Positions 19,643 through 29,948 are shown, numbered from the stretch's first letter. The stretch is DNA of 64,000 nt from CAWALV01 sp963782965 (GCA_963782965.1 CAWALV010000006.1:1426001-1490000), one strand, 5' to 3'. Notes: generated by a model from the sequence alone, not told the origin. Program-made: numbers and translations.

Positions 19643-19867
19643 GAGTGCGGCGCCTCCCGTCGGTGTCGGTTGCTTGCACGTCGGTCGTTCCCGGTCAGGG
19701 CGGGTCTGTCACCCGACCCTAACAACCCGCGCGCAAGCCCCGCCCGAGCGACCCCGGCCTACGAACAGGATGACGAAATCATGCTGTTTTCGCTCCGGCG
19801 AGTGGAGGTACCTCACGCGTGTGCCGAGGATAGGGTCGGCAGGAGTGCAGTAAGGGAGGTGAGGCTG

Positions 19868-21634
19868 GTGGCAAGTCACAGCGATTCGCGTGACAGCCAG
19901 GCGGGTGGCCCGCGCGGCGACGCCGCCGAGCTCGAGGCCCAGGTCGAGTCGCTCGAGGAGGAACTCTCGGCCCTGCGCCGCAAACTGTCGGAGTCGCCTC
20001 GCAGCGTGCGCGCGCTCGAAGAGCGCCTCGCCGACGCCCAAGCTGCGCTGGCTGGGGTGAGCAGCCAGAACGAACGATTGGTCACCACGCTGAAGGAGGC
20101 CCGCGAGCAGATCATCGCGTTGCGCGAGGAGGTCGACCGGCTCGCTCAGCCGCCGTCCGGCTACGGGATCTTCCTCGAGCGCCACGACGACGACACGGTC
20201 GACGTCTTCACCGGTGGCCGCAAGTTGCGGGTGACCGTGAGCCCGGCGGTCGAAGCCGCCGACCTGCGCAAGGGCCAGGAGGTCATGCTCAACGAGGCGC
20301 TCAACGTCGTTCGCGCGATGGAGTTCGAGCGTCAGGGCGAGGTCGTGATGTTCAAGGAGGTCCTCGACGGCGGTCGCGCGCTCGTCATAGCGCATGCCGA
20401 CGAGGAGCGCGTCGTCATGCTCGCCGACTCCCTCAACGACACCCCGCTTCGGGTCGGCGACTCGCTGCTGCTCGAAACCCGGTCCGGATACGCCTACGAA
20501 CGCATTCCCAAGGCCGAGGTCGAAGAGCTGGTCCTGGAGGAAGTCCCAGACATCGATTACGCCGCGATCGGCGGCCTGGCAGCCCAGATCGAGCAGATCC
20601 GCGACGCCGTCGAGCTGCCCTACCTGCACGCCGACCTGTTCCGCGAGCACAAGCTGCGCCCGCCGAAGGGTGTGTTGCTCTACGGCCCGCCCGGCTGCGG
20701 GAAGACCTTGATCGCCAAGGCCGTCGCCAACTCCCTCGCCAAGAAGGTCGCCGAGGTGACGGGCAAGCCGGAGGGCAAGAGCTTCTTCCTCAACATCAAG
20801 GGTCCGGAGCTGCTGAACAAGTACGTCGGCGAGACCGAGCGACACATCCGGTTGGTCTTCCAGCGCGCCCGCGAGAAGGCGAGCATGGGCACGCCGGTCA
20901 TCGTCTTCTTCGACGAGATGGATTCGATCTTTCGCACCCGGGGCTCCGGGGTGAGCTCTGACGTCGAGAACACGATCGTGCCGCAACTGCTCTCCGAGAT
21001 CGACGGTGTCGAAGGTCTCGAGAACGTGATCGTCATCGGCGCGTCGAACCGCGAGGACATGATCGACCCCGCGATCCTGCGCCCCGGCCGCCTCGACGTG
21101 AAGATCAAGATCGAACGGCCGGACGCCGAAGCGGCCCGCGACATCTTCAGCAAATACATCACCGAGGATCTCCCGCTGCACGCCGAAGACCTCGCCGAGC
21201 ATGGCAACTCCCGTTCGGCGACCGTGCAGGCGATGATCCAGCACGCCGTCGAGCGCATGTACTCCGAGGGCGACGACAACCGATTCCTCGAAGTGACCTA
21301 CGCCAACGGCGACAAGGAAGTGCTCTACTTCCGCGACTTCAACTCCGGGGCGATGATCCAAAACATCGTCGACCGAGCGAAGAAGATGGCCATCAAGGAT
21401 TTCCTCGACACCGGCCAAAAGGGCCTGCGCATCCAGCACCTCATGACCGCCTGCATCGACGAGTTCAAGGAGAACGAGGATCTCCCGAACACGACGAACC
21501 CCGACGACTGGGCGCGCATCTCGGGCAAGAAGGGCGAGCGCATCGTCTACATCCGCACGCTGGTCTCAGGCAAGCAGGGCACCGAGGCGGGCCGCTCGAT
21601 CGACACGGTCGCCAACACCGGCCAGTACCTGTAG
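19868..21634 (+). CDS. arc: proteasomal AAA+ ATPase ARC/Mpa
   Basis: 588-aa unfoldase that captures pupylated proteins and threads them into the 20S proteasome. Coiled coil at about residues 18-90 (Pup-binding), then OB domains (about 95-235), then the AAA module with Walker A GPPGCGKT at 273-280 and Walker B FFDEMD (Asp349, Glu350). The protein ends GQYL, the proteasome-gate-opening motif. I chose the GTG at 19868 because a strong AGGGAGGTGA ribosome site precedes it and the coiled coil begins soon after; upstream in-frame starts overlap the ferredoxin gene. TAGGGT at 19831-19836 is a plausible -10. Confidence 0.96.
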   Translation: MASHSDSRDSQAGGPRGDAAELEAQVESLEEELSALRRKLSESPRSVRALEERLADAQAALAGVSSQNERLVTTLKEAREQIIALREEVDRLAQPPSGYGIFLERHDDDTVDVFTGGRKLRVTVSPAVEAADLRKGQEVMLNEALNVVRAMEFERQGEVVMFKEVLDGGRALVIAHADEERVVMLADSLNDTPLRVGDSLLLETRSGYAYERIPKAEVEELVLEEVPDIDYAAIGGLAAQIEQIRDAVELPYLHADLFREHKLRPPKGVLLYGPPGCGKTLIAKAVANSLAKKVAEVTGKPEGKSFFLNIKGPELLNKYVGETERHIRLVFQRAREKASMGTPVIVFFDEMDSIFRTRGSGVSSDVENTIVPQLLSEIDGVEGLENVIVIGASNREDMIDPAILRPGRLDVKIKIERPDAEAARDIFSKYITEDLPLHAEDLAEHGNSRSATVQAMIQHAVERMYSEGDDNRFLEVTYANGDKEVLYFRDFNSGAMIQNIVDRAKKMAIKDFLDTGQKGLRIQHLMTACIDEFKENEDLPNTTNPDDWARISGKKGERIVYIRTLVSGKQGTEAGRSIDTVANTGQYL

Positions 21635-21645
21635 GGGCGGGGGAG

Positions 21646-22167
21646 TCAGCCACCCGCGGGGAGCAGCCCCCACTCGGCCAGCAGGTAGCGGCCGTCCGGT
21701 ACGAACACGAACGAGGGGTCGCTCAACTGCGCGGCCAGTTCGTCGAGAGTCCACCAGTCGCCCCACGCCACCTCTTCCGGCTGATGGACGACCGGGCCGT
21801 CCCACACGACCGAGTACACATAGTTCAGGCAGCGCACGGCTTCGGCTTCGAACCGAGTGATCCCAAGCGCCTGCAGGGTGGTGCCCTCGATGCCGAGTTC
21901 CTCCGCGAGTTCACGCCGCGCGCCGTCTTCTGGATCCTCGTCGGAGGCGAGCACGCCGCCCGCCCAGCAGTCGTATGCGCCGGGGTAGATGTCCTTGGTC
22001 TTCGTGCGGCGATGCACGTAGACCCGGCCGTCGGAGCGACGCACCAGGACCGCCGTCGCCGCATGCAGCAGGTTCTCCCGGCGGACCGTGGCCCGGGTCG
22101 CCACGCCGCACGGCTGCCCGTCGTCGTCCAGCACGGTGACGAGTTCGGAGCCTGGGTCTGGTGGCAC
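21646..22167 (-). CDS. NUDIX hydrolase
   Basis: 173-aa NUDIX protein, minus strand, between arc and dop. The Nudix box is GGVLASDEDPEDGARRELAE continuing ELGI, preceded by YVHRRTKTKDIYPGAYDCWA. That wording resembles the YfcD/IPP-isomerase-like subgroup. The start at GTG 22167 is chosen because longer versions (to 22335) would run into dop; this leaves a divergent promoter region of 67 bases. Substrate unknown; no direct tie to pupylation is evident. Confidence 0.8.
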   Translation of the reverse strand: MPPDPGSELVTVLDDDGQPCGVATRATVRRENLLHAATAVLVRRSDGRVYVHRRTKTKDIYPGAYDCWAGGVLASDEDPEDGARRELAEELGIEGTTLQALGITRFEAEAVRCLNYVYSVVWDGPVVHQPEEVAWGDWWTLDELAAQLSDPSFVFVPDGRYLLAEWGLLPAGG

Positions 22168-22222
22168 ACCACGATTCTCGCGCTGTCCCGCAGTGCCCCG
22201 ACCGATCGGGGCCTTCTCAACG

Positions 22223-22228
22223 TAGGCT
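22223..22228 (+). promoter_or_regulatory. -10 hexamer for leaderless dop
   Basis: TAGGCT ends 6 bases before the dop ATG. It lies in the 67-bp gap to the divergent NUDIX gene. Confidence 0.45.
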
Positions 22229-22234
22229 GAGCAG

Positions 22235-23776
22235 ATGACCGTGCGCCGGGTGATGGGGATCGAGACCGAATACGGAATCTCGGTGCCCGGCCATCCATCC
22301 GCGAATGCGATGGCCGCGTCGTCCCAGATCGTCAACGCCTACGTTCCTGGCAGTGCCGCGGCCCAGGCGGCGACGCAGGCCGCCCAGCGCCATGCGCGAT
22401 GGGACTTCGAGGAGGAGAACCCGCTGCGCGACGCGCGCGGGTTCGACATGACCCGCGAGGTCGCCGATCCCTCGCAGCTCACCGACGAAGACCTGGGGTT
22501 GGCGAACGTCATCTTGACGAATGGCGCCCGGCTGTATGTCGACCACGCGCACCCGGAGTACTCCTCACCCGAGATCACGAACCCACGCGACGGCGTCGCG
22601 TGGGACAAGGCGGGCGAGCGCGTCATGGCAGAGGCCGCCCGGCGTGCGGCGACCGTCCCCGGCACCTGGCCGATCCAGTTGTACAAGAACAACACCGACA
22701 ACAAGGGCGTCAGTTACGGCTGCCACGAGAACTACCTGATGGCGCGGGCGACGCCGTTCTCGGAAATCGTGCGGCACCTGACTCCGTTCTTCGTCTCGCG
22801 GCAAGTCTTCTGCGGCGCCGGCCGGGTGGGCATCGGTGCCGACGGCCGGGGTGACGGCTTCCAGATCAGCCAGCGCGCCGACTTCTTCGAGGTCGAGGTG
22901 GGCCTGGAGACCACGCTGAAGCGGCCCATCATCAACACCCGCGACGAGCCCCACGCCGATCCGGAGAAGTATCGGCGCCTGCACGTCATCATCGGCGACG
23001 CGAACATGAGTGAGATCGCCACCTACCTCAAACTCGGCACGACCTCGCTCGTCCTGGCGATGATCGAGGACGGCTTCTTGTCGGTCGATCTTTCTGTCGA
23101 GGGACCGGTCAGCGCGTTGCGTGCCGTTTCGCACGACCCCGGCCTGCAACACCGCGTGACCCTGCGCGACGGGCGGAAGCTGACCGCCGTCCAACTGCAG
23201 ATGGAGTATCTGGACCAGGCGCGCAAGTATGTCGAGGACAGGTACGGCACCGACGTCGACGACGCGACCCGCGACGTGCTCGACCGTTGGGAGTCCGTGC
23301 TCACCCGGCTCACCGACGATCCGATGCAGTTGGCGCAAGAACTCGACTGGGTGGCCAAACTCAAGCTCCTCGAGGGGTATCGCCAGCGCGAGAACCTCGA
23401 ATGGGGCGCGCACAAGCTTCAGCTCGTCGACCTGCAGTACCACGACGTGCGGCCCGAACGGGGCCTCTACAACCGGCTGGTCGCCCGCGGCAGCATGCAG
23501 ACGCTGCTCACCGAGGCCGTCGTGGCTGCTGCGACGACAGAACCGCCCGAAGACACCCGCGCCTACTTCCGCGGGCGCTGCCTTGCGAAATTCGGCGCCG
23601 AGGTCGCTGCTGCGTCCTGGGACTCCGTCATCTTCGACCTGCCCGGGCGAGAGTCGCTCCAGCGGGTGCCCACGCTCGAGCCGTTGCGGGGCAGCAAGGC
23701 TCACGTGGGCGACCTGCTCGATCGGTGCGAGAGCGCCAGCGAGCTCGTCGCAGCATTGACCGGCGGGACGCGCTGA
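22235..23776 (+). CDS. dop: Pup deamidase/depupylase Dop
   Basis: 513-aa glutamine-synthetase-like enzyme. It converts the C-terminal Gln of Pup to Glu so PafA can use it, and also removes Pup from substrates. Begins [14 protein letters not shown] (ATP/Mg glutamate). The catalytic Asp103 is in [13 protein letters not shown], and further active-site blocks are [16 protein letters not shown] and [20 protein letters not shown]. Near residues 38-85 is the Ala-rich insertion typical of the Dop loop ([20 protein letters not shown]), absent from PafA. Dop is needed here because the Pup gene ends in Gln. Confidence 0.96.
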   Translation: MTVRRVMGIETEYGISVPGHPSANAMAASSQIVNAYVPGSAAAQAATQAAQRHARWDFEEENPLRDARGFDMTREVADPSQLTDEDLGLANVILTNGARLYVDHAHPEYSSPEITNPRDGVAWDKAGERVMAEAARRAATVPGTWPIQLYKNNTDNKGVSYGCHENYLMARATPFSEIVRHLTPFFVSRQVFCGAGRVGIGADGRGDGFQISQRADFFEVEVGLETTLKRPIINTRDEPHADPEKYRRLHVIIGDANMSEIATYLKLGTTSLVLAMIEDGFLSVDLSVEGPVSALRAVSHDPGLQHRVTLRDGRKLTAVQLQMEYLDQARKYVEDRYGTDVDDATRDVLDRWESVLTRLTDDPMQLAQELDWVAKLKLLEGYRQRENLEWGAHKLQLVDLQYHDVRPERGLYNRLVARGSMQTLLTEAVVAAATTEPPEDTRAYFRGRCLAKFGAEVAAASWDSVIFDLPGRESLQRVPTLEPLRGSKAHVGDLLDRCESASELVAALTGGTR

Positions 23777-23908
23777 ATCCGACCCGTCCGTTGCTGCTCA
23801 GCCGGACCAGGTGAGCCGCCGAAGGTAGTGTCAGCGACAGGAGTACCGGTCGACTGGCCGGGCAGGTGACGATCGGGCTGTCGCCCAGGTTGCACAGCAG
23901 GAGGACAC

Positions 23909-24136
23909 GTGGCCGAAAGAGACAAGGATCGCGACTCCGGGGGGCAGCAGCGCGCCTCGCGACGCTCGGCCGAAACCGAGGAGCAGGTTGACGACGCAAC
24001 CACCGCGGCCGAGCTGAAGGAGCGTCAGGACAAGCTCAACGAGGACGTCGACGCGATCTTGGACGAGATCGACGACGTCTTGGAGGAAAACGCCGAGGAA
24101 TTCGTCCGGTCCTACATCCAAAAGGGCGGGCAGTAG
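23909..24136 (+). CDS. pup: prokaryotic ubiquitin-like protein Pup
   Basis: 75-aa acidic, mostly disordered tag. The C-terminal half carries the ARC-binding helix (AAELKERQDKLNEDVDAILD) and it ends YIQKGGQ, the Gln form that requires Dop. Starts with GTG at 23909 preceded by AGGAGGA. Located between dop and prcB, 132 bases after dop, the order typical of actinomycetes. Several N-terminal lysines or charged residues (AERDKDRDSGG) match the family. Confidence 0.96.
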   Translation: MAERDKDRDSGGQQRASRRSAETEEQVDDATTAAELKERQDKLNEDVDAILDEIDDVLEENAEEFVRSYIQKGGQ

Positions 24137-24221
24137 GCCCGGGCGCGACAACCGGACCTTGTAGTCTGCGCGAGCAGGCAGGGAAACGGGTCGACCGCGA
24201 ACGGATAGAGAAGAGTTGGCG

Positions 24222-25079
24222 ATGACAGCGACGACCGGCAACTTCGGGCGCTTGCCGCAGCCGTTTCATCAGCCCGGCACGACCTCCTTCGCGGACTTCT
24301 TGTCGTCGCACGCACCTGCGCTGCTGCCCGGGGGCCGCGAGCTGCCTGCGGGCGGAAGGCCGATCGAGGTTCCGCACGGCACCACCATCGTGGCGGTCAC
24401 GTTCAGCGCCGGCGTCGTGATGGCCGGCGACCGGCGGGCCACGATGGGCAACGTCATCGCCCAACGCGACATCGAGAAGGTCTTCCAAACCGACGAGCAC
24501 TCGTGCGTCGGCATCGCCGGCACGGCCGGGATCGCCATAGAGGTCGTCCGTCTCTTCCAGGTCGAGCTCGAGCATTACGAGAAGTTGCAGGGGGCCACGC
24601 TTTCTCTCGAAGGCAAGGCGAACCGGTTGTCGATGATGATCCGGTCGAACCTGCCGATGGCCATGCAGGGGCTCGCGGTCGTCCCGCTGTTCGCCGGCTA
24701 CGACCTGCTGGTCGACGAGCCGGCCAAGGCCGGGCGCATCTTTTCCTTCGACGTCACGGGCGGCCGGTACGAAGAGCACTCGTTCCACGCGGTGGGTTCG
24801 GGCTCCAGCTTCGCGCGCGGCGCGCTGAAGAAGCTGTTCCGCGACGACTTCGACGAGGACCAGGCCGTCCGGGCGTGCCTGGAGGCGCTCTACGACGCGG
24901 CCGACGACGACTCCGCGACCGGCGGCCCCGACCTCATCCGCCGCATCTATCCCGTCGTCGCGGTGGTCACGCTCGACGGCTTCCGCCGGGTGCCCGACGC
25001 ATCGTTGGGCGAGACGGTGGAGCGCGTCGTCCAGGCCCGGATGGAAAACCCCGGCGGGCCCCCGGCGCCGATGTCGTGA
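24222..25079 (+). CDS. prcB: 20S proteasome beta subunit PrcB
   Basis: 285-aa precursor of the proteolytic subunit. A 53-residue propeptide is followed by the mature N-terminus at Thr54 in [19 protein letters not shown]. Catalytic partners are visible: the Asp in MAGDRRAT and a lysine in the conserved QRDIEKVF. The SGGxGSSFARG-type motif reads [14 protein letters not shown] at 24222 chosen over a TTG six bases upstream because of the GAGAAG ribosome site. Followed after 43 bases by prcA. Confidence 0.96.
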   Translation: MTATTGNFGRLPQPFHQPGTTSFADFLSSHAPALLPGGRELPAGGRPIEVPHGTTIVAVTFSAGVVMAGDRRATMGNVIAQRDIEKVFQTDEHSCVGIAGTAGIAIEVVRLFQVELEHYEKLQGATLSLEGKANRLSMMIRSNLPMAMQGLAVVPLFAGYDLLVDEPAKAGRIFSFDVTGGRYEEHSFHAVGSGSSFARGALKKLFRDDFDEDQAVRACLEALYDAADDDSATGGPDLIRRIYPVVAVVTLDGFRRVPDASLGETVERVVQARMENPGGPPAPMS

Positions 25080-25122
25080 ACCGACACTCTCACCTTCGTC
25101 GCCGAGCCGAGCAGGAGCCTTC

Positions 25123-25869
25123 GTGAGCACCCCGTTCTACGTCTCGCCCGAACAGCTGATGAAGGACCGCGCGGACTTCGCGCGCAAGGGCATCGCTCGC
25201 GGGCGCAGCAACGTCGTGCTGCAGTACGCCGACGGCATCCTGTTCGTCGCCGAGAACACCTCGAAGGCGCTGCACAAGATCAGCGAGGTGTACGACCGCA
25301 TCGCGTTCGCCGCCGTCGGGCGGTACAACGAGTTCGAGAACCTGCGGGTCGCGGGCGTGCGTCTCGCCGACCTCACGGGCTACACCTACGATCGCCGTGA
25401 CGTCACCGGCCGCACCATCGCCAACGCCTACGCGCAAACACTCGGCGCCATCTTCAGCGGGGCGGGCGAAAAGCCGTACGAGGTCGAGATCGTGGTCGCC
25501 GAAGTCGGCGAGACTGCCGACGGCGACACGATGTATCGCCTCACCTACGACGGCTCGGTGGCCGAAGAACACGACTACGTCGCCATGGGTGGTCACGCCG
25601 AACACATCACCGGCCTGCTGAAGGAGCGCTACCGCGAGGGGTTGGCGGTCGATGCCGCCGTCCAGCTCGCGGTCGACGTGCTCGCGGTTCCTCCGGACGG
25701 CGAGCGGCGATCGCTCGGGGCCGACCAGCTCGAGGTCGCCGTGCTCGATCGCAACCGGGGCCGCCGGTCGTTCCGTCGGTTCGTCGGCGCGCAGCTGACC
25801 GCCATGCTCGCGGCAGAACCCGAAGCCGCGGACACCGCGACCACCGGCCAGGGCGCCGAGGATTCCTGA
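25123..25869 (+). CDS. prcA: 20S proteasome alpha subunit PrcA
   Basis: 248-aa non-catalytic ring subunit that gates the pore and docks ARC. N-terminal gate segment [20 protein letters not shown] (the H0 helix), then [21 protein letters not shown]. It lacks an N-terminal catalytic Thr, as expected. The C-terminal 35 residues are low complexity and acidic, as in other actinobacterial PrcA. GTG start with AGGAGC ribosome site. Forms the operon pup-prcB-prcA. Confidence 0.96.
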   Translation: MSTPFYVSPEQLMKDRADFARKGIARGRSNVVLQYADGILFVAENTSKALHKISEVYDRIAFAAVGRYNEFENLRVAGVRLADLTGYTYDRRDVTGRTIANAYAQTLGAIFSGAGEKPYEVEIVVAEVGETADGDTMYRLTYDGSVAEEHDYVAMGGHAEHITGLLKERYREGLAVDAAVQLAVDVLAVPPDGERRSLGADQLEVAVLDRNRGRRSFRRFVGAQLTAMLAAEPEAADTATTGQGAEDS

Positions 25870-25951
25870 GCGTTGTTCGACCGCCCGCGGGCGCCGGGGG
25901 GTGTCGGCGGATGGTCTACGACGCGTTGGGCCACTCAGCGCAGTGACGTGC

Positions 25952-25969
25952 CCGGGTGTTTTCGCCCGG
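25952..25969. terminator. terminator-like hairpin after prcA
   Basis: CCGGGTG-TTTT-CGCCCGG makes a 7-bp stem (one T-G wobble) with a TTTT loop, 83 bases beyond the prcA stop. There is no clear U tract, so it may be a weak terminator or RNA-end stabiliser. The rest of the 267-bp gap before the 76-aa ORF shows only a TACTTT hexamer at 26112-26117 that could be a -10. Confidence 0.4.
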
Positions 25970-26136
25970 TTCCGGCCTGCTATGTCCCCGCTACCGGGTC
26001 TTTCTGAGCCGGATGCGCCGGCGCCGGCGCGCGCGGCGTAGTCCACTCTGCTCCGAGCGTCCCAAAGCTTTCGGCTGCATGGGCTCAAGTCGACTGCATC
26101 ATTCGGCCGACTACTTTCAGTGACGGAGGGAGCACG

Positions 26137-26367
26137 ATGGCGTCCTGGACGAACGACGGGCAGTTGCACGCGCTGATGCGCGCGTACCTGGCCGCGGCCG
26201 CCCGACTCGACAAGGCCCGCGAGGAACACGCGGAGGAAGCCGAGATCGAACGACTGGCCGGGGAGAAGCACGCCGCCGCGCGCGCCTACGAGGAAGCGTT
26301 GATGCAACGCGGCTGGCAGATCCCCGGGCTCACGATCGGGCCCCTCGCCCGCGCCACGCGCTGGTAG
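26137..26367 (+). CDS. small conserved-looking protein between prcA and pafA
   Basis: 76 aa, ATG with a strong GGAGGGA ribosome site, 45 bases before pafA. The middle (residues about 12-58) is an Ala/Glu/Arg-rich amphipathic helix resembling a coiled coil (LAAAARLDKAREEHAEEAEI). It ends WQIPGLTIGPLARATRW. No membrane segment or known motif. I do not recognise it. Position in the pupylation locus suggests a small adaptor or regulator, but that is inference. Confidence 0.6.
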   Translation: MASWTNDGQLHALMRAYLAAAARLDKAREEHAEEAEIERLAGEKHAAARAYEEALMQRGWQIPGLTIGPLARATRW

Positions 26368-26400
26368 GTCGCTGCACCGACCGGACGCCCCCGCCTCCCG

Positions 26401-26406
26401 TACGCT
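26401..26406 (+). promoter_or_regulatory. -10 hexamer for leaderless pafA
   Basis: TACGCT ends 6 bases before the pafA ATG, so pafA may have its own leaderless transcript separate from prcBA. Confidence 0.4.
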
Positions 26407-26412
26407 CACTGC

Positions 26413-27771
26413 ATGGACCGGCGCATCTTCGGCCTCGAGAACGAATACGGGGTCACCTGTACGTTTCACGGCCAGCGCCGGCTGTCCCCGGACGAAGTCG
26501 CCCGCTACCTGTTCAGGCGGGTCGTGTCGTGGGGCCGCAGCAGCAACGTCTTCCTGCGCAACGGCGCCAGGCTCTACCTCGACGTCGGCAGCCATCCCGA
26601 GTACGCGACCCCCGAGTGCGACAACATCGTCGACCTCGTGGTGCACGACAAAGCCGGTGAACGCATCCTCGAGGGGTTGCTCGTCGACGCCGAGCGTCGC
26701 CTGCGCGAGGAAGGCATCGCCGGCGACATCTACCTCTTCAAGAACAACACCGACTCCGCCGGCAACTCCTACGGCTGCCACGAGAACTATCTTGTCGGGC
26801 GGCAAGGCGAGTTCGGCCGGCTCGCCGACGTGTTGATCCCGTTCCTGGTCACCCGGCAGATCATCTGCGGGGCGGGCAAGGTGCTCGCCACGCCCCGGGG
26901 GGCCGTCTACTGCGTCAGCCAGCGGGCGGAGCACATCTGGGAGGGCGTGTCGAGTGCGACGACGCGCAGCCGGCCGATCATCAACACCCGCGACGAGCCG
27001 CACGCCGACGCCGAGCGCTTCCGCCGGCTGCACGTCATCGTGGGCGACTCCAACATGGCCGAACCGACGACGCTGCTGAAGGCGGGGTCGACCGACCTCG
27101 TGCTACGCATGGTCGAGGCCGGCGTCGTCCTGCGCGATCTGACGTTGGAGAACCCGATCCGCGCCATCCGCGAGATCAGTCACGACCCGACCGGGCGCCG
27201 CAAGGTGCGCCTCGCCAACGGCCGCGAGGCGAGCGCGCTCGAAGTCCAGGAGGAGTACCTCAGCAAGGCCCAGGACTTCGTCGACCGCCGCGGCGGTGAC
27301 CCGGTCACCAAGCGGGTCCTCGACTTGTGGGAACGCACGGTTCGGGCCGTGTCGACCGGCGACCTCTCTCTCGTCGAGACCGAGATCGACTGGGTCATCA
27401 AGCAGCGCATGATCGAGCGTTACCGCGCCAAGCACGACCTTGCGCTCTCGTCGCCGCGGATCGCGCAGCTCGACCTTGCCTACCACGACGTGAACCGGGC
27501 CCGTGGGCTGTACTACCTGCTGGAGCGGCGGGGTGCGGTCGAACGGGTCGCTCACGACGTGTCGATATTCGAGGCGAAATCGGTGCCGCCGCAGACAACG
27601 CGCGCGCGGCTGCGTGGTGAGTTCATCAAGCGTGCGCAGGAGAAGCGCCGCGACTTCACCGTCGACTGGGTTCATCTCAAACTCAACGACCAGGCGCAGC
27701 GTACTGTCTTGTGCAAGGATCCCTTTCGCGCCGTTGACGATCGGGTCGAGAAGCTGATCGCCAGCATGTAG
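26413..27771 (+). CDS. pafA: Pup ligase PafA
   Basis: 452-aa glutamine-synthetase-fold ligase that phosphorylates Pup's C-terminal Glu and forms an isopeptide bond with substrate lysines. Begins [15 protein letters not shown]. Catalytic Asp57 is in [14 protein letters not shown], with further blocks [20 protein letters not shown] and [20 protein letters not shown]. The Dop-specific loop is absent, which separates it from the upstream paralogue. The C-terminal domain (about 380-452) contains [20 protein letters not shown], seen in the family. ATG start. Confidence 0.96.
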   Translation: MDRRIFGLENEYGVTCTFHGQRRLSPDEVARYLFRRVVSWGRSSNVFLRNGARLYLDVGSHPEYATPECDNIVDLVVHDKAGERILEGLLVDAERRLREEGIAGDIYLFKNNTDSAGNSYGCHENYLVGRQGEFGRLADVLIPFLVTRQIICGAGKVLATPRGAVYCVSQRAEHIWEGVSSATTRSRPIINTRDEPHADAERFRRLHVIVGDSNMAEPTTLLKAGSTDLVLRMVEAGVVLRDLTLENPIRAIREISHDPTGRRKVRLANGREASALEVQEEYLSKAQDFVDRRGGDPVTKRVLDLWERTVRAVSTGDLSLVETEIDWVIKQRMIERYRAKHDLALSSPRIAQLDLAYHDVNRARGLYYLLERRGAVERVAHDVSIFEAKSVPPQTTRARLRGEFIKRAQEKRRDFTVDWVHLKLNDQAQRTVLCKDPFRAVDDRVEKLIASM

Positions 27772-27826
27772 CACCAGCCACCGCTCGCGCCGCGGTTGTC
27801 CCTTGCCCCGATACGAAGAGGTTGTC

Positions 27827-28792
27827 GTGCCACGCTCCATGCCGCTGTTGTCGTCGATCCGCCGGGCGGTCGCACTGGCCGGCGCCGTCGGCCTGGTGGC
27901 CGCTCTCGGCGCGTGCTCTTCGAAGAGCGCCCTCGGTCAGGCAACCGTGAACGCAGCGGTCGGTAGCGCGCCGACGATCACCGTCAAGGGGAAGCCGCCC
28001 GAGACCACCCAGGTGAAGATCGTCACCCGCGGCACCGGCACGGTCGCCAAAGCCGGCGACCTCGCCGTCGTCCAGGACGCCGGCCGGACATGGGCGAGCA
28101 AGGCCCCGTTCCAAGACACCTTCGCCAGCTCGGCCGTGCCCGACACGCTGCCGATCGGCACCGGCCAGCTACCGATGGCCGGCCTCGACGGCGCGCTCGT
28201 GGGCGTCCCGACCGGTAGCCGGGTGCTGGTGGTGATCCCGCCGAAGGAGGGCTTCGGCCAGGTCACCGGAACGCTGCCCACGGGCGTGACGAAGAGCGAC
28301 ACCGCCGTCTTCGTCTTCGACCTGCTGGGCGCATACGCCCCCGACGCCGGACCGAACGGCAAGGTGCTCAGCCCCACCGACGCGTCGCTGCCGGCGGTTT
28401 CGGAGACCGATCTCCACGCCAAGCCGGCGATCACGATCCCGAAGAGTTCGCCACCGTCGAAGCTCTCGGTCACGACGCTGGTCCAGGGCGCCGGGCCGGC
28501 GGTCGCGAAGGGTCAGGAGGTCGTCGTCCAGTACGACGGCCAGGTCTGGGCGTCGGGCAAGGAGTTCGACTCCTCGTGGAAGCGGGGCGTGCCCTCGGTC
28601 TTCACCGTCGGCGCCGGCAACCTCATCAAGGCCTGGGACGACGGCCTGATCGGTGTCAAGGTCGGCAGCCGGGTCCTCATCGTGGCCCCGCCCGACGCCG
28701 GGTACGGCGCCGGCGGGCAGCCGGACGCCGGCATCTCCGGCACCGACACGCTGGTGTTCGTCGTCGACGTCCTCGGCGCGTACAGCGCGTGA
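27827..28792 (+). CDS. FKBP-type peptidyl-prolyl isomerase lipoprotein, two domains
   Basis: 321-aa exported lipoprotein. Signal peptide with hydrophobic core LAGAVGLVAALGAC; lipobox LGAC gives lipidated Cys30. Domain 1 (about 65-175) keeps the FKBP skeleton (VLVVIPPKEGFG, VFVFDLLGAY) but lacks the substrate-side FDSS motif. Domain 2 (about 210-321) is canonical: VVVQYDGQVWASGKEFDSSW, then FTVGAGNLIKAWDDGLIGVK and VLIVAPPDAGYG. It would fold proteins outside the membrane. GTG at 27827 chosen. FKBPs sit between pafA and pafBC in several actinomycetes. Confidence 0.87.
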   Translation: MPRSMPLLSSIRRAVALAGAVGLVAALGACSSKSALGQATVNAAVGSAPTITVKGKPPETTQVKIVTRGTGTVAKAGDLAVVQDAGRTWASKAPFQDTFASSAVPDTLPIGTGQLPMAGLDGALVGVPTGSRVLVVIPPKEGFGQVTGTLPTGVTKSDTAVFVFDLLGAYAPDAGPNGKVLSPTDASLPAVSETDLHAKPAITIPKSSPPSKLSVTTLVQGAGPAVAKGQEVVVQYDGQVWASGKEFDSSWKRGVPSVFTVGAGNLIKAWDDGLIGVKVGSRVLIVAPPDAGYGAGGQPDAGISGTDTLVFVVDVLGAYSA

Positions 28793-28814
28793 CCTTCGCC
28801 GGCTGGGCCGGGTG

Positions 28815-29894
28815 TCAGTCGACGAGCAGCCCAGCTGCGTAGCTGCCGGCCGCCGCCGCCGCGAGGAAGTACGCCGGGTCGTCGTCCAGCCCTCGACCCA
28901 TCGTCGACAACTCGACGGGGCTTGCGCGCAACGCCTCGAGTAGCCCGGCGGTGTCGACGTAGACGACGCGGTGACGGGTGCCGAGTTCGACCAGGTCGGC
29001 AGCAACCGCGGCGGCGAGCGGGTCGTCGAGCGTAGGGACGACGACATCGGCCGCGGCGAGCGCGACCCGCCCGTACGCGGTGCGGCTGTGATGGCTGATG
29101 CCGCGGTGTCGGGTCCGCGGGTCGGCGTCGCTGATGCGCAGGCTGGCGACCGGACGACCGCCCAGGGCGGCGACTGCGTTGACCGCTTCACCGGCAGCGA
29201 CCCCGGAAAAGCCCCATCGGGTGCCGGTGCCGAGGTTTCCCGGTCCCTGTGAGACGACCACGATGTCGGCGGCCGCCACGTGTCGTGCAGCGAGCAGGCC
29301 GGTGTGCAGGGTCACGGCTTCCAGGTCGCCACCGAACGCCTGGCCGACGGTCACGGTCGCCACGAGCATCCCGGCCGCGCGCAGCCCGGCGACCGTGCGC
29401 GAAAGCCAGATCGGCAATGCGCCGCCGTCCGTCATGAGGTAGGCGACCCGTGCGTGCGGCCGCTGCGCCCGGACACCGGCGATCGCCGCGGGGAGTGCGG
29501 AGTGCAGGTCGGCCACGACCACGGGCATGCCGTCGAGGGAGTCGGCGTTCTTGAGCACGTCGTGGTGTGGGGAGTCCTGCGCGTCGACCCCGCGGACGAC
29601 GACCTGCTCGGCGGTGTAGCGCGCCTTCACCAAGTGCCCGACGTCGGTGCCGGGCGGGCGAAGAGCGGGCAGCCGGTCAGGCACCGCGACGACAAGGGCG
29701 TACCCGCCGGTGCCGAGTTCGAGTTCGAGGGCCGTGGTGTTGAGCAGGACCGCGTCGCCGAGTTCCGGGCGCCCGACCAGCTCGGGATAGGCCAGTGCCG
29801 GCAAGCTCTCACCGGCGGCGTCGACCGTGAGTTCGACGGCGCCCGGCCACGCTCGGCCGACTGCCGTCACCGTCGCCCGCCGCCAGCTGATCAC
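28815..29894 (-). CDS. DUF3866 family protein
   Basis: 359 aa, minus strand, between the FKBP lipoprotein and pafB. Matches the actinobacterial DUF3866 family: VISWRRATVTAVGRAWPG at the start, LLNTTALELELGTGGYALV, then a Rossmann-like C-terminal region with MPVVVADLHSALPA, IVVVSQGPGNLGTGTRWGFS and HHSRTAYGRVALAAADVVVP. GTG at 29894 is chosen because longer forms would overlap pafB. No signal peptide. Biochemical function unknown; recurrent linkage to pafA/pafBC in actinomycetes is the main clue. Confidence 0.8.
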   Translation of the reverse strand: MISWRRATVTAVGRAWPGAVELTVDAAGESLPALAYPELVGRPELGDAVLLNTTALELELGTGGYALVVAVPDRLPALRPPGTDVGHLVKARYTAEQVVVRGVDAQDSPHHDVLKNADSLDGMPVVVADLHSALPAAIAGVRAQRPHARVAYLMTDGGALPIWLSRTVAGLRAAGMLVATVTVGQAFGGDLEAVTLHTGLLAARHVAAADIVVVSQGPGNLGTGTRWGFSGVAAGEAVNAVAALGGRPVASLRISDADPRTRHRGISHHSRTAYGRVALAAADVVVPTLDDPLAAAVAADLVELGTRHRVVYVDTAGLLEALRASPVELSTMGRGLDDDPAYFLAAAAAGSYAAGLLVD

Positions 29895-29942
29895 ACGCGC
29901 GAGGCTACCGGCCGGTGGGCGCGCCCACCCCCCCAGATGCGT

Positions 29943-29948
29943 TAGCGT
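29943..29948 (+). promoter_or_regulatory. -10 hexamer for leaderless pafB
   Basis: TAGCGT ends 7 bases before the pafB ATG at 29956. Same hexamer and spacing as at helY. Confidence 0.45.

Noticed and set aside
19709..21439. 576-codon minus-strand frame opposite arc
   Set aside because: Antisense of a highly conserved AAA+ gene; no start signal or motif of its own.
22168..22335. N-terminal extension of the NUDIX protein
   Set aside because: It would overlap the dop start and the dop -10 element; the added residues do not resemble the NUDIX family.
23777..23908. PafBC-dependent RecA-NDp-type promoter before pup (GTGTCAGCG)
   Set aside because: The upstream box is only partly similar and the following hexamer TACCGG does not fit TANNNT at the required spacing.
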